Assembly: GCA_949316235.1 (NCBI GenBank)
Contig: OX438751.1
Location: 6,100,413 to 6,164,412, forward strand
Direction: 5' to 3'
Source: Oegoconia quadripuncta
Taxonomy: Eukaryota > Arthropoda > Insecta > Lepidoptera > Autostichidae
DNA: 64,000 nucleotides
The position numbers and the translations under genes were made by a program. A model generated the notes under the pieces. It was given only the letters and a program-made list of their open reading frames with translations. It was not told the DNA's origin and made no database searches. This document shows positions 43,301 to 53,427 of this stretch, one piece after another; within the stretch, counting starts at the first letter, position 1, and the number at the start of each line of letters is the position of its first letter.

Positions 43301-45907
43301 TTTTCCTTCACCGTTTTAAGATAAATGCACATAAGTAATTAAATGGTCTGCCTGTGAAACGAACCCGGTCATCCCAAATTGGGATCCCGCGTCTTAACTG
43401 TTGAGTCACCAACGTTCTTTTAACTACAGGTATCAAGCCGAAATTCCGTACTGTAACTCAACGCAATAAAAAGTACTACGGCGTTTCAAACACATACTCC
43501 CATAACAACAAGGACACTGATTGACTCATCAAAACCTGATAATACTTCTCTTTGACGTACAATCTTGAAATCTGTAATTAAGGAACATAAAACAGCTAAA
43601 GGAAAAATCCGAAATCATTAATTTATAATGGTATTAACTATGTGGAGTCCCAAACTAAGTTTACGGTTTTTGTGTCCATGATATTTTTTTTTAAACTGAA
43701 CATTTATACATTCCAGCAATCTGGCCATCTGTCACCGCATCCATCAGAGCTAAACGATACAAGCCAGGGAATTAAAATTTGTAGCAGTAAAATATTTTTG
43801 GGATCTCATAATCTAACTAATATTATAAATGCGAAAGTTTGGATGTTTGTTTGTTTATTTGTTTGAATGACTACTGGTAGTCATTCAAAAAAGGTTATTA
43901 TAAAATTTCTGACTATTTATAGGATTATTGCGTGATATTGTGATGAACCAAAATAATACAATATTTGAAATATTTTTGTTGCCTTAACTTGACGACAAAT
44001 ACCTGCCATATCTGTTGTCTAATAAAAAAAAAGTACACTGAACATGACTAAATTGATGCAAATCGGTTTGGATTGCCCTGTACATAGACTTCCTAAAGTA
44101 TGAATAATAACTCTCTTTTGAATCATATTAGGTTTTGTCTAACTCGTGAACAGAGGCATTTAAATTTCTACTCCCTACCTGACCATTCCACATGTTTTTG
44201 CGTAGACTTGTGTAAATTTAGGTAAAAACTATCCAAGAAAAAATAACAAACTCTTGGTTTGTCATTAGGAGCACTCAGTTATTGAAAATCAGTTTGCGAG
44301 ATCCTATATATGTGACAAACTGAGTACTCAGCTAGTGAACCACTAGTATGATGATTTCAGCGATCTTGAATACCAGTCTGAAGCATGTGGTTTATGTAAA
44401 CTCAGTAGTTTTCAATCTTTGTGTGGTAGTCAACTACCCGCTCACCCATTTCGTAAGCAAACACACCTAATTCATGTTGTCTAATAGATTGCATGCAATG
44501 GACAACTACAATAGGTTTGTTTTATAATTTTTATTCAATTAAAAATAGATATAGGTGTATGAAATTACATTTTTAAAGCTTGCTCATTTGGTAAAATAAC
44601 AATGTTGAGGAAAGCAGCGCATTAGTTAACATTAATTCTATTGGTCATACCCCATTGCTAACCCATCAACATTAATTAGCTAATGTCATATAGCCACATG
44701 TCACAAACAATATTTTTCATTTCAAATAAAAAGTATCATTAATTTCATAGAATCGACATAGACCTAATGAAGACTGTTCAGACTAATCTCTATAGAAAAC
44801 TTAAAACTCTGTTTTAAGAGAGGTTTCTCGTGATAATTTTTCACTGTTGTAAAAGTTAACCAAATGTGTAAAGCAATGTACAAAATGATGTCACTAAATA
44901 AAGATATGAAGAATCTAGTAAATAATAGTAATAAATATCATTTTCAGATGTTGTAATTGTTGCATTCCCGCCACCAACATTTCTAACATGTAATGTAATT
45001 ATTATTGTGTGATCGTGCATTTTGTGATTGACAATGAATAATTACAATTGATGTGATTTAAAATTTTTCCAAAGATTACATTTTTTATGTACCACTTTTA
45101 AAAGTGAACCAAAAGAAAAATCATCAGATGCCTATGGATGGATAATGTGAAAATGGAGGTTTAAAAACATAAAATTCAATTCTTGACTAAGTTAGTTATT
45201 ACCACTCGGCATGTAATCATTCTTATTTTATAATTGCTACAGTATGACAAGTTTTAATCAGTCAATCTATGACAGTCTTCACGGTGCTGTTTATTAAAAC
45301 TACAGTTCAGGTTTGCATAGCTCGTCTGTGTAAAATGAATCAGTAGTTAGATGCTGTTTTATTAGACAAGGACAGCATCCGTCCCATTTTAGGATGGCCA
45401 AAGTGTAATTGCTATATTCAGTGCATCCTTGCACAATTAGTATCAATTAATATTGACCTTGAGTATAGAAACCCGACACAACACAGATCACGTTCGGGAA
45501 CTTTATTTATTAGAAACATTACTGCAACATGGAAAGCTCTGCTGTTTCGTAAACATTGCAAAATGCAGTTTGGTACCTGTCGCCGACCACCAGGCCGCAT
45601 TCAGAGCATATCATGTCCCCAGCCCTGTAGTCCTCGATAAGCGGCGCATCTGGATGGGCATAGCACACCACCTTGTTTGCCTCGATTCTAAAACACGAAA
45701 GGTACATACATCAACAAGTAGAAATCCCCAGACAGCGAAACCACTTTTACCACTCTATCGTGCACTTATTTAAACCACCACCGAAAACTTACGTAAAATG
45801 CAATTCAACATAAATAATAATCTGCTGTACATGAAACAAATTACTTCAATACGAAGTAAACAGGGATAAAAATAATTCAGAAAAACAGACCTCGACGTGC
45901 TCGCCAT
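40193..45907 (-). CDS. TfIIB: Transcription initiation factor IIB (TFIIB), five coding exons
   Basis: TFIIB bridges TBP-bound promoter DNA and RNA polymerase II in the nuclear pre-initiation complex and helps set the start site. Joining minus-strand exons 45907-45891, 45687-45577, 42085-41785, 41043-40687 and 40354-40193 gives 948 nt: 315 codons plus TAG, the usual insect length. Every junction is GT-AG and in phase. The protein starts MASTSRIEANK. The N-terminal zinc ribbon uses CYAH and CSEC (residues about 14-37). The conserved B-reader region has [15 protein letters not shown]. Two cyclin-like repeats follow (about residues 110-200 and 205-300), with [19 protein letters not shown] and [17 protein letters not shown], ending [15 protein letters not shown] at the exon 3/4 junction is the insect form. 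Intron 2 is 3.5 kb and repeat-filled. No canonical AATAAA was seen in the first 200 bp past the stop. Identity is secure. Confidence 0.97.
40687..41043 (-). CDS. TfIIB: TfIIB exon 4 (cyclin-repeat core)
   Basis: 357 nt, residues 144-262, phase 0 at both ends. It reads [20 protein letters not shown] onwards to AIYMASQ, covering most of cyclin repeat 1 and the start of repeat 2. Donor GTAAAT, acceptor TTTCAG. Confidence 0.95.
41785..42085 (-). CDS. TfIIB: TfIIB exon 3 (B-reader/linker and start of cyclin repeat 1)
   Basis: 301 nt, residues 43-143. It begins by completing the split Arg43 codon and reads [35 protein letters not shown] and [19 protein letters not shown] to NNLFKQ. Donor GTACGT; acceptor TTCCAG. 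Confidence 0.95.
42445..42975. repeat. Foldback repeat in TfIIB intron 2 and exon 3 upstream region
   Basis: The left part (about 42500-42600) and right part (about 42785-42870) are imperfect inverted repeats around a TGGCACTATTKCAGYACAGT block and an AATAGCTGAATTCCACTTTG block. The same sequences occur rearranged at 16286-16836. There is no coding capacity. It lies inside TfIIB intron 2, close to the acceptor of exon 3. Confidence 0.6.
43125..43412. repeat. Common lepidopteran interspersed repeat in TfIIB intron 2
   Basis: Contains ATCAGCCCGTAAACAACCCT, ATGGGCCGTAGTCCACCACG, CATGGAGGTTTCCTCACGAT and GTTTTCCTTCACCGTTTTAA, then a box-B-like GAACCCGGTCATCCC. I recognise these phrases as one of the commonest lepidopteran repeats. 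Its SINE or LINE-tail nature is not settled from this copy. Confidence 0.65.
43816..43868 (+). mobile_element. Helitron-like head fragment H5
   Basis: ACTAATATTATAAATGCGAA and AGTTTGGATGTTTGTTTGTT, the 5' end of the Helitron-like family, cut off after 53 bp. It lies in TfIIB intron 2. Confidence 0.55.
43869..45576. other. Remainder of TfIIB intron 2
   Basis: AT-rich intron sequence with no gene, RNA or confident repeat. A weak LINE-A-like phrase (TTATAAAATTTCTGACTATT) occurs at 43899-43918. Confidence 0.4.
45577..45687 (-). CDS. TfIIB: TfIIB exon 2 (zinc ribbon)
   Basis: 111 nt, residues 6-43. It carries the zinc-binding CYAH and CSEC pairs in the order expected for TFIIB, ending GLVVGDR at donor GTACCA. 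The ribbon docks on RNA polymerase II in the family. Confidence 0.95.
45891..45907 (-). CDS. TfIIB: TfIIB exon 1 (17-nt coding part)
   Basis: ATGGCGAGCACGTCGAG followed by donor GTCTGT encodes MASTS and the first two bases of Arg6. It was placed because it joins exon 2 in phase and restores the MASTSR start conserved in animal TFIIB. Intron 1 is 203 bp. The 5' UTR extent is not visible. Confidence 0.9.
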
Positions 45908-46096
45908 GATTGATTGTCAAGAAGCATAGATTTTTTTTTTTGGAAAATAATATCGTTTTGGACACACGAAGGTTTACGGAGTCCATACAGCCAGGTCTTT
46001 CGGATTCTTATTTCTTTTGTAAGACACGTTACTGTAAATTGGTTCTTCTATGATAAGACCAGAATTATCGAAGGACTAGTCTTATTAGAACAGTGG

Positions 46097-46604
46097 TGTC
46101 GATTCGGATGTACACCAACTAAACTAAAACCAGTTTTAAAAAAACGGGTAATTCAATAAATTGTTATGAGAATTGGAAGCTCTATGGCCAGGTTCCTAAG
46201 CCTGTTCTAATAAAAAACAGTAGTTGGAATTCTATGCCTATACTCCCACCCAAAGAGAAAAAAAATATTTTCGCAAATACAGACTAAATATCATAGCTAA
46301 CATGACATGGCGCACATTATTGGATGCGGAATTTAATAGAGAACAAGTTCAAACACAGTCCAAAGGAATTGGAACTCTATAATCATTACAATTGAGAGTT
46401 GAAAGTCGGGTGTACCGCCGACACCGATCGGTGTTCGCGAGTGTTGAAGGTATAAAAGTATTTTGGACACCGATCGGTGTTCGCGTCCGCCTAAAGGTTA
46501 AAGTAGTACTGTCGCTTTCTCCCTGGAACAGTATGATGCGACGGCACCACTCCAAAACTGGTTTTAGTTTAGTTTAGTTTAGTTGGTGTACATCCGAATC
46601 GACA
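46097..46604 (+). mobile_element. Inverted-repeat element (MITE-like, 508 bp) upstream of TfIIB
   Basis: Starts TGTCGATTCGGATGTACACC then AACTAAACTAAAACCAGTTTT, and ends with the reverse complement (46554-46604), where the AGTTT unit is repeated two extra times. The arms are 41 and 51 bp. The interior is non-coding. It contains two copies of GACACCGATCGGTGTTCGCG (46420-46439 and 46466-46485) with TATAAAA between them. No clear target-site duplication was found. The left end lies 189 bp from the TfIIB start codon. Confidence 0.8.
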
Positions 46605-47147
46605 TCATTAAGTGATTATTTTAGTTTGACAAGTTTATTTTCTGATATTCGACAAGCCATAGACAAGCTGATGTATCGACCCTTACCGAACCCACAATGG
46701 AGTTCTAACCATGTTTCGATAGATGTCGCCAAACGTAAGAAAGATTTATTTATGCATAGATGTACCTACCCTACCTATTTACTTTGATGTAGTGGATCTA
46801 GGTATACCTACCGGTAGATACTGACCCTACCAGCTACTATTATTTCGAAAATGAAGTCGGTTAATAAGTAGGTAGGTACTACCTATTCACAATAGCATAA
46901 TAAGGTATAGGTACTTAGTGAAATTCTATGGCAAATTTTCACATGAAAAATCATACAATAAGAAATTGAACATCTGCAAAGGTAACTTTATGGCTAAGCT
47001 ATTTATATAAAACCCTGCCGCACGTGACCCAACACGTAAGTACTTTGCCAATGTTATTGATATGTTACAGGCCTCCAACTGGAGTCGGTATGTATAGCGG
47101 CGAGTCAGCTCTCGCTGTCATTTTGAAATGTTAGTGGCCCAAGTCTA
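46605..47147. other. Unassigned AT-rich DNA
   Basis: Nothing assignable. TA at 47146-47147 is the target dinucleotide of mariner copy 2. Confidence 0.4.
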
Positions 47148-48466
47148 CATTCAGTGTACTAAGTATCGGGAATTTGTCAATAAAACAAAAAATACAAATT
47201 ATTCATCTAAATTTATTTTATCGCCTTCAAAGTAGGCCCCATCGCTTGCAATACAACATCTCCACCGCTTCACCCAGTCTTCCATACATTTTTCATAGGC
47301 TATTTGCGGTATGGCCTTTAGCTCATTCAGCGAATTTTCTTTTATGGCTTCTATCGACTCAAAACGTTTTCCTCGAAGTGGTAATTTTAACTTGGGAAAT
47401 AAAAAAAAGTCAGACGGAGCCATATCAGGTGAATACGGTGCTTGGTCGAGAACTTTTGTTGAATTTTTCGCTAAAAACTCTTTCGCTATAATGGCTGTGT
47501 GTGATGGTGCATTATCATGGTGCAGCATCCATGAGTTGTGTTGCCACAAATCTGGACGTTTTCGGCGGATACTCTCACGCAAACGCTTCATGACGCCTAA
47601 ATAATATTCTTTATTCACTGTTTCTCCCTCTGGAAGGAATTCGGAGTGAACCACACCACGGTAGTCAAAAAAAACTGTCAGCATCACCTTGATTTTGGAG
47701 CGACTTTGCCGTGGTTTTTTGGGTTTCGGCTCGTTTTCGAGACGCCATTCTGAAGACTGTTGGCTTGTTTGCATGTCGTACTCATAAACCCATGTCTCGT
47801 CGCCAGTTATTATACGTTTCATAAAGGTCGGATCCGTAGAAGCTCGGGAAACCATGTCTTCAGCGACATGCTTTCGCTGCGCTTTTTGAACAAAATTGAG
47901 CTCTTTTGGAACTAGTCGAGCGGCGACGCGTTTCATGCCTAAACTGTCAATGAGAATGTTGTGGACGGACTTAAAAGATATGTTCACCTCACTAGCCAAC
48001 TCTCTCAGACTCATACGTCGATTTTCGAGCACTAGCTTCTTGATTCTGTCGATGTTTTCTTTGGTCGTAGCGGTTGAAGGTCTACCAGAACGAGGCAAGT
48101 CTACTACTACTTCTCGGCCTTCTTTAAAAGCCTTATACCATTCATAAGCCCTTGTTTTCGATATACACGATTCGCCGTAGGTATTTCGCAACATTTTTAG
48201 TGATTCACCACATGAAATATCATTTGAAACACAAAATTTAAGGCACACTCTTTGTTCAACAATATTTTCCATTGTAAAAATCGCCGAGGACTCAAAACTA
48301 TGACCAACAAAAAGTGTAGTTTAAAACAAATTAAATGACAGATCCCGCTCAAATTTTGCGCGCTAAATCAGTACAGTGCTACCAACATGCAGTAAAAAAA
48401 TTAGAACGACCTCTTTTACGCGGGTCTTTTTATTGACATATTCCCGATACTTTTTACACAGAGTAG
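47148..48466 (-). mobile_element. mariner element, copy 2 (1319 bp, intact)
   Basis: Full-length mariner transposon in minus orientation, flanked by TA (47146-47147 and 48467-48468). Its inverted ends share AAGTATCGGGAATWTGTCAA. The 194-bp leader before the transposase start equals that of copy 1. The intact frame, matching ends and near-identity to copy 1 suggest recent transposition and possible autonomy (inference). Confidence 0.94.
47199..48272 (-). CDS. mariner transposase (DD34D), apparently intact
   Basis: 357-codon transposase that cuts and pastes the element between TA sites in the nucleus. The N-terminal half holds two helix-turn-helix regions for inverted-repeat binding (about residues 1-115), followed by the linker motif LVPKELN (120-126). 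The catalytic DDE/D triad is D158 (ITGDETWVYEYD), D253 (LHHDNAPSHTA) and D288 (YSPDMAPSDFFLF), with exactly 34 residues between the last two, diagnostic of mariner. Length is slightly above the usual 345 or so. No stop or frameshift breaks the frame, and the stop lies 51 bp inside the 3' end of the element. Whether it is expressed cannot be seen. The start ATG is the first in frame after the leader and is shared with copy 1. Confidence 0.95.
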   Translation of the reverse strand: MENIVEQRVCLKFCVSNDISCGESLKMLRNTYGESCISKTRAYEWYKAFKEGREVVVDLPRSGRPSTATTKENIDRIKKLVLENRRMSLRELASEVNISFKSVHNILIDSLGMKRVAARLVPKELNFVQKAQRKHVAEDMVSRASTDPTFMKRIITGDETWVYEYDMQTSQQSSEWRLENEPKPKKPRQSRSKIKVMLTVFFDYRGVVHSEFLPEGETVNKEYYLGVMKRLRESIRRKRPDLWQHNSWMLHHDNAPSHTAIIAKEFLAKNSTKVLDQAPYSPDMAPSDFFLFPKLKLPLRGKRFESIEAIKENSLNELKAIPQIAYEKCMEDWVKRWRCCIASDGAYFEGDKINLDE

Positions 48467-48489
48467 TATATCATTTTTCAGTTCAATGT

Positions 48490-48950
48490 AGTCAGGATGC
48501 TCGTCGCTACAGGTAAAAAAAACAGCTTCCAAAGCCATCTGGGATCATCGTCGCTGTCACAAATATAGTCCATAGGCCGCGCGCTCCAATGTACTTTGCC
48601 ATAGGGGTTTTGCCAATTTTGAAACAATAGGGGGGGCCATTTCGATTTACTTCAACAGCTCGTCGGTTAATGGCGGAACAACTTGGGTGGGATATAACGC
48701 TGTCAAAAATAGTCCATAGGGGCTTTCCCGTATTTGAAATATTAAGGGGCCTTTTCGGCTTCCCTGATGTCAGGAGTTCGTCGGTTTAGTGGAGTTTGAG
48801 CCTGGGTCTAGAATGATCGTCTCTGTCTTTGATTTTTGAATAGTCCATTGAAATTGATAGTCATAATAACGATTGAAGAGGCGTATGTTCAGCAGTAGAC
48901 GTCGTGTGGCGGATATGATGCCGTTACTGAACAAACTAACATTTCTCATA
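48490..48950. repeat. Repeat-derived segment ending in a LINE-type tail
   Basis: Contains two AATAGTCCATAGG-type phrases and ends CAGCAGTAGACGTCGTGTGG then CGGATATGATG, the LINE-like terminus also seen at 3586-3632. The body is not assigned. Confidence 0.4.
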
Positions 48951-48975
48951 ATGGTTGCGGATTGATTGCGGATGA

Positions 48976-49253
48976 CGACCTGTTTGGTGTAGTGGTTAGA
49001 AACTCTGACTACTGTACCAAAAGGTTACGGGTTCAAATCCCGCTAGGGGCATATGTTTGTATGATGAATATAGACATGTGTTCCCGAGTTATGGAGGTTT
49101 TTTTATTTATATATTTATTTATTTACAACAAAAAATGTATTTGTGTAGTATATCAACGGTATCCACAACACAAGCCTATAGTGGCCTAATGTGGAACTAA
49201 ATGACGTTGTGTGTATGGCCAAGGATATTTATTTATTTATTTATTATTTATTA
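48976..49253 (+). mobile_element. SINE-B copy 3 (full length)
   Basis: Complete copy: head CGACCTGTTTGGTGTAGTGG (box A region) and GGTTACGGGTTCAAATCCCG (box B). Body ATGTTTGTATGATGAATATA, CGAGTTATGGAGG, TGTGTAGTATATCAACGG, TGGAACTAAATGACGTTGTG, GTATGGCCAAGG, and an ATTT-repeat 3' end. It is the reference for SINE-B here. Confidence 0.85.
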
Positions 49254-49340
49254 TTCGAATCCCGCAACGGGTAAATGTTTATGTGATGAATACGAACATT
49301 TATTCCCCAGTCATGGATGTTTATAAAAATAAACTTGTGT
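49254..49340 (+). mobile_element. SINE-C fragment, copy 4
   Basis: TTCGAATCCCGCAACGGGTA, AATGTTTATGTGATGAATAC and CCAGTCATGGATGTTTATAA match SINE-C from box B onward. It directly follows SINE-B copy 3. Confidence 0.6.
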
Positions 49341-50459
49341 TTCGGGTGGTTTTATATTATTTTATATGTATCCGTTTAGTATCTAGTGACCATGGTAGGT
49401 ACAGGATTATAAAAAAAAAAAGTTATAAAAAAAAAAAGTTATCAATCATTTGTAATTCTCAGGGTCAGGACGGAAGTCCAGCCAGTGGCGCTCTCATTGG
49501 ACAAATTAAGACTTATTTTTAAATACAGAATAATCAAAAAAATCGCTCTGCACTGCACTCGGGAAGCTAGTTAATTATAAAATAATGCTTAAATAACTTT
49601 AATTACGGTTGTTTTCGAGAATTTCAAATCATTGATAAAAATGGCCACATTTTTTATAATCGTGAAATCCGAAAAATAACCCCCCATCAGAGCTATTTAG
49701 GTATTATTTATAATTAGCTTCTAGGCTTCTCGAGAGCAGGTAAGGGCAACATTTTTGATTTACGCACTATTTTAAAAGAAATCATAATTTTATCCAATTA
49801 AGCCCTCTTAATTACTCTAGTAACAAAATTGGATTTTCTAATGAAATTATACTGTATAGGCAGATATACAACACGAGTTACGAATAAATTGTGGCAACCG
49901 TACTGGCAAAAAGATCGGCAATGATTTCGTGCGCAACTTAACCAGGTCAATAGGTCATGGTTTACAAATTATTGTATTACCTATACGTAGGCAGTTAGGT
50001 AGGTAGTGATACGGTGCTGCCGCGCTGATGCCTAAGTAGACCAGTGGTTCGTCGTTGCACCAAGCAGGCCCCAGCTCATTGCAAGCGCGCATTATGCGAT
50101 GCAACAAGGTGACACACACGTTACATCCATCGCAAAGTAGTTACACACTGGTTAACTACTCAATTTAGTATAGTCATTTCTCGAGGTTAGATTATTTACT
50201 AAGTAAATTACGTAATAACACTGATATCTAGACGAAAACCAGTTTGAGTTTGTTTTTAAATTGGAGTTAGGTATAATTGAAACTCGTTAATTTTTACAGA
50301 TTGTTGCTTTGGTCGTACTTCTCTTCCTTTATACGAAAAATCTTTAGTTTCCAGTGTTTAGAATAAGTAGTTCCCCATAACATAAAATTTTCAAGATTAT
50401 TAAGTATTTTTTTTGTATAGTTAGGTAAGTGAATAAAATAAATAAATAATAACACAATT
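49341..50459. other. Unassigned AT-rich DNA
   Basis: No gene recognised. A direct repeat of AAAAAAAAAAGTTAT occurs at 49410-49442. Confidence 0.35.
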
Positions 50460-50636
50460 AACCAATTATCTAGTCCCGAACTAGCCACAGATACCCATAC
50501 ATAAATATTCATATAAACATCCATAACTCAAGAATAAATATTCGTATTCATTACACAAACTACCCTTAGCGAGATTCGAACCCGCAACGATTGGTTTCGA
50601 GGGCAGGGTCAGTGCGCGCTACACCAACTGGTAGTC
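50460..50636 (-). mobile_element. SINE-C copy 2
   Basis: Minus-strand copy: head reverse-complements to GACTACCAGTTGGTGTAGCG, box B GCGGGTTCGAATCTCG, body TAATGAATACGAATATTTAT and GAGTTATGGATGTTTATATG, end GTTCGGGACTAG. Confidence 0.75.
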
Positions 50637-50814
50637 AAAATATTCCACCAGAGTTGAGTTTTAGTTGTTAGTTTGACAATTAGTCTAACTTTTACTTACG
50701 TGATGTGATTAAAAAATTTAAAAAATTATAATTTACTAAATTACTATTGCACATACAAGTTTGCTTGGAAAGTTTCTTGAAACTTAGTTTGAATATACAT
50801 TATAAGAATTTATG

Positions 50815-50960
50815 AGAATTTGTTATATGCAAAAAAAAATTGTAATAGGCACAATGTTAATACAAGGAATAAGAACGAACGAAGTTCTGCTCATGTTAGC
50901 CGACTTCACAAAGTTAGTAAATCCTTCAAAGGGCAATGTATACCTACACTTTCCGTTAAA
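50815..50960 (+). mobile_element. Degenerate LINE-A fragment
   Basis: GTTAATACAAGGAATAAGAA, TAGCCGACTTCACAAAGTTA and GTAAATCCTTCAAAGGGCAA line up with the NTRNK...SRLRKVSNSFKG region of LINE-A at 6285-6365, with many changes. Confidence 0.5.
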
Positions 50961-52061
50961 TTGTAACAACAAAGCTATAAGGTTAAAATTCAAAGGCACT
51001 TGACTCAGAATATGTGCCTGCTGTATTATGTTTAGTAGGTAGTTATTATCCGTTAAGAACAACTATTGTAGTGCGTCCTGCTCTTACAATTATCCTTTTA
51101 AAAAGACGAATAATTTTACACCCCATGAAGATTTGCGTTTGCGGAAGATATGTAGGTACCTACCTACGTGAAATAATTTCAGTGTGACGTCAGTCATGCG
51201 TACTTTTCTGGGAACTTTCGCAAGATACGGTTATTCCCACGCAATTCCTTTATTTTATAGAAGTAGGTACCTGCCTCTTTATATTAGATTTTATAACCTC
51301 ATGTATGGTAATGTAATGGATTCAATATTATGTATGATCGGACTAGGTATGTAGTATGTCTCTATCTCAATAGCTTTCTATTTACGAATCTACTGTGCTA
51401 ATACCATTCTAATAAAACTCAATACTATATCTCTATAAAAACTTAATTATTAAACTTATAATTGATGCTACGAAGCTGAAAGGCATGAATAGGTACGACG
51501 CACCTACAAAGTTATGAAATAACATCTTGAGAAAATAATTTTTTAGAGTAGGTAACCTCTCCTACATGTAAAGTGGGTGTAGGTAATATTTTGTTAATAC
51601 CTATTGGACCCCATCATGTCATCTTTCAAAAATATTGGAACTTATCTTGATCACTTTTTCGATGCAGGGTTCCGTTTACGAAATATCGAGGTGAACCAGC
51701 TAAACCCTTGATTTCGTTCCAACACTACATAACTGTTTGTGGCATAACAAAAAAAATAGAAGCTTCTTTCTAGGTATTTATTGACTGTTGACATCTGTCA
51801 AAACTGGACGCGGCAAATTGAAGTTGCGTTCTTCCAATACACTTACCTATTACAACAGGAACATATAATAAAACAAAAATTTTATGTAGAAAAATGCTGA
51901 AAACGACCAGTCGTATCTCTATCATAATAGATCTATGCGAAGACGTGCATGTAAACTATACTATTATTTTTTTATTGCAATTATGTGTCATACAGTTGGG
52001 GTTCATTTTGTATAAATTTTCTCATACATACAAATTGACTATGTACAACATCCCTAGTCTA
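50961..52061. other. Unassigned AT-rich DNA
   Basis: No gene or repeat recognised. Confidence 0.35.
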
Positions 52062-52231
52062 AAGACCGTATTAATAAAGCAATCCTAAGATTGACATCGA
52101 GACTGACTCTCAGTGCCATTTTTTTGATACTATTTAAATACGCAAGACAATCTTAAGTATCAACTTAAGTTCACCTCGATTTTGAGATCTTTTTATCCCA
52201 TATTGATAAAAAGATCTCAAAATCGAGGTGA
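52062..52231. mobile_element. MITE half with perfect 27-bp hairpin
   Basis: 52062-52170 begins GACCGTATTAATAAAGCAAT, like the GCCCGTATTAATAAACCATT end of N1, and carries several decayed CTTAAG/CTCAG motifs. It runs into a perfect hairpin: arm 52171-52197 (TCACCTCGATTTTGAGATCT then TTTTATC), 7-nt loop, arm 52205-52231. Similarity to N1 is weak, so family membership is inference; the hairpin is seen directly. Confidence 0.65.
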
Positions 52232-53427
52232 CTAGCAATAAACACGAAAAAATATTATGACGAAAGATGCACTATGGACCTTCGTCCTAATTTAAGAAAG
52301 TTGGCCGAACTTTATGAATGACATGACGTCACGCTGGTATATAAAAATATAGGTATGTTACCGAATTTCACCTGTCTTACGCAAATTAGCAATCTGTGAC
52401 GAAAATATATTAAAATTACCGCCTAAGTACTACATGTCCGACACGCATCACGTCAGATATACCTTCGACTTTAAAAATTATAGAATTGTAGGGCCACAAA
52501 ATTTATATGGGTTGGTAACTTAATATTACATAAGCATTTTTAATAAAAATTGTTCAAAATAATTTTTGTTCATTTACAAACAACTAATATTGATTGGCAA
52601 TATGGCAGGAATCCATGGCCTGAGACCAAAGAGATTTAATTAATTGATATAAGTATATTAGTAATTGAATGTCTTTACCGGGAGACACATGTTAATAGAA
52701 TTAGTCCAAATTAAATAAATTACCGAACCAGCGCCGTAGCTTTATTTTATTACGTAGTAAAATTATTTTGCGCAATAAAGAGTATTTGTATTGTATATAC
52801 CTATGTAACTACAAGTACCTCTATTGGCCACGTATAGGCTCTGACGTATGAGGAAATGTTTAGAAATGGGTTTTATTTGTCTGGCATATCAGATTATACG
52901 AATTGATTAATACCTTATCTAATGTAGTACCGCAAGTATTTTGTTTGGATACAAGTAAAGCAATATTTTATACGTAAAAATCTCGTGAGTTGCAGAGCTA
53001 CATATGGAACGTAGGGTGCATAATATGTATGCATAACTATTTTACCTTGAAAATTTAGAAAACCTCCGAAGGCATTGACGGAATAAATGATATCGCCCAG
53101 GTAGATTAGACCAAAAAATTGTGTTAAAAGCTAAATATCTTCGAAACGGCTGAACCGATTTTCATTAAACATATCTAAGAACCTGTCCCCTTGTTTACTC
53201 TTTAATATAGAAAAAAACCGCACTCTAATCTGACCACGCATTACTGCAGATACAAAGACTCGACGGATACACACACGCACAACACCTATTGTTTTTCTCG
53301 GAGGCTAAATCAAAGTGATTTCATGATTTATACTAAATTCGAATTTATATGATTTGACAGTTTAATTATATTTATTATCGTAAGCAATATGAGTGAAGAT
53401 ATACCTAGATATATAAAAAAAACCGGC
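52232..53427. other. Unassigned AT-rich DNA with a short repeat scrap
   Basis: At about 53135-53290 there is an interspersed-repeat phrase (CGAAACGGCTGAACCGATTT, TCATTAAACATATCTAAGAA, ACACACACGCACAACACC), related to 58790-58865. Nothing else assignable. Confidence 0.35.

Noticed and set aside
45453..45773. Plus-strand 106-codon open frame
   Set aside because: It is the reverse complement of TfIIB exon 2 and its flanks, with no independent support.
47174..48147. Plus-strand open frames opposite mariner copy 2 (47174-47491, 47311-47604, 47896-48147)
   Set aside because: They are antisense shadows of the transposase frame; the same shadows appear opposite copy 1.
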